Assembly (NCBI GenBank): GCA_033105485.1
Contig: CP136956.1
Span: 868,001 to 932,000 of the forward strand
DNA length: 64,000 nucleotides
Source: LVI-A0039 sp033105485
Lineage (GTDB): Bacteria; Bacillota_I; Bacilli_A; UBA3375
Direction: 5' to 3'
Shown here: piece after piece, positions 63,621-64,000 of the stretch
Layout of the letters: each line of letters starts with the position of its first letter
Numbering within the stretch: position 1 is the first letter of the stretch
Translations under genes and position numbers: made by a program
The notes under the pieces: generated by a model
Seen by the model: only the letters and a program-made list of their open reading frames with translations
The model's database searches: none
Told to the model about the DNA's origin: nothing

Positions 63621-64000
63621 AATCTTTTTCGCATATATGAATCCAGTCCAATATTTACTAGTTTATCTTCACGACGATACGCATCGATATAGAAATCACT
63701 TGTGTCTCCACCAGTAATAAATACTTTGAATTCACGCTCATACATCGTTTCAATTTGACTAATGATTTCTTTCACTGCTCCATTTGTTCCGTGATATACC
63801 GCTAAATCAATGCATGCTTCAGTATTAGATGCACGCCCTGTTTTAATTTTCAAACCGTAATCACCATCTAAAGCTTCAGCACCTCCAAATAAACTCATCT
63901 TAGATAATCTAAAACCTGGATAGATATAAACTGCTTCAATTGTTTTATCAACAACCGCTGTCACTGTAGTAGCAGTTCCACTATCCACAACAATAACGTC
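63614..64000 (-). CDS. coaX: Type III pantothenate kinase, C-terminal part (runs off right edge)
   Basis: The visible 128 codons are the C-terminal half of CoaX, which phosphorylates pantothenate, the first step of CoA synthesis. The frame runs off the right edge; the visible end contains D-V-I-V-V-D-S-G-T-A-T-T, the conserved Asp-x-Gly-Thr-Ala site. PGFRLSKMSLFGGAEAL and VFITGGDTSDF follow, as in the family. The gene is upstream of the CoA-disulfide reductase, a functional link through CoA. The true start lies outside the window. Confidence 0.88.
   Translation of the reverse strand, partial: DVIVVDSGTATTVTAVVDKTIEAVYIYPGFRLSKMSLFGGAEALDGDYGLKIKTGRASNTEACIDLAVYHGTNGAVKEIISQIETMYEREFKVFITGGDTSDFYIDAYRREDKLVNIGLDSYMRKRLK

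Overview
The window reads as chromosome of a low-GC, Gram-positive (Bacillota-type) bacterium. Evidence: the Bacillus-like order cysS-rlmB-sigH-rpmG-secE-nusG and rplJ-rplL with an L10 leader, RNase J, an SRP RNA just upstream of dnaX, strong AGGAGG-type ribosome sites, many short intrinsic terminators, and secreted or lipid-anchored proteins without outer-membrane partners. Gene content (FabK as the only visible enoyl reductase, CoA-disulfide reductase, 4Fe-4S ferredoxin, no respiratory genes) suggests an anaerobic or fermentative relative of Erysipelotrichia/Culicoidibacter-like lineages; that placement is inference. No tRNA, rRNA, CRISPR array or prophage was found.

Layout. 1-9752 (minus) is most of one giant secreted surface protein: signal peptide, Ser/Glu-rich stretch, N-terminal ligand-type region, a GEVED-like domain, then at least 18 DUF11-like repeats of about 145 residues running off the left edge. 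It carries a frameshift inside a perfect 27-bp palindrome. 10.1-23.3 kb (minus) is housekeeping: rnjA, DUF1761, rplJL, terC-like, nusG-secE-rpmG-sigH-rlmB-cysS-radA, rlmH-walJ-ybaB-dnaX, SRP RNA. radA is split by a one-base frameshift. 23.3-28.6 kb holds a candidate small RNA, a P2-type cation ATPase, a biotin ligase, a class III-type Fic protein and a nitroreductase.

28.7-39.7 kb (minus) is one compact fatty-acid synthesis operon: acpP-accBCDA-fabH-fabK-fabK paralogue-fabDGFZ, ending in a YfcC-type carrier. AccB is the likely substrate of the nearby biotin ligase. 40.2-42.9 kb is an ISL3 transposase fragment followed by znuACB. 43-48.9 kb has an ABC exporter and the truB-ribF-asnS operon with a membrane-anchored repeat protein. 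48.9-50.6 kb has an amino-acid permease behind a 30-codon, Phe/Tyr-rich leader ORF and a strong terminator, which looks like an undescribed attenuator.

50.7-51.7 kb is an internally deleted IS3-type element with 44-bp inverted ends. 51.7-57.2 kb has Smr, an unclassified membrane protein, ferredoxin, dCMP deaminase, MATE, DUF523, and a divergent TetR/UspA pair sharing a palindromic operator. 57.3-60.3 kb has two tandem GtrII-like membrane proteins, then a serine hydrolase interrupted by one in-frame stop, a CoA-disulfide reductase with a rhodanese domain, and coaX running off the right edge.

Three otherwise intact genes (giant adhesin, radA, serine hydrolase) each carry one small disabling lesion. 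They could be real lesions or residual sequence errors; reads would decide.
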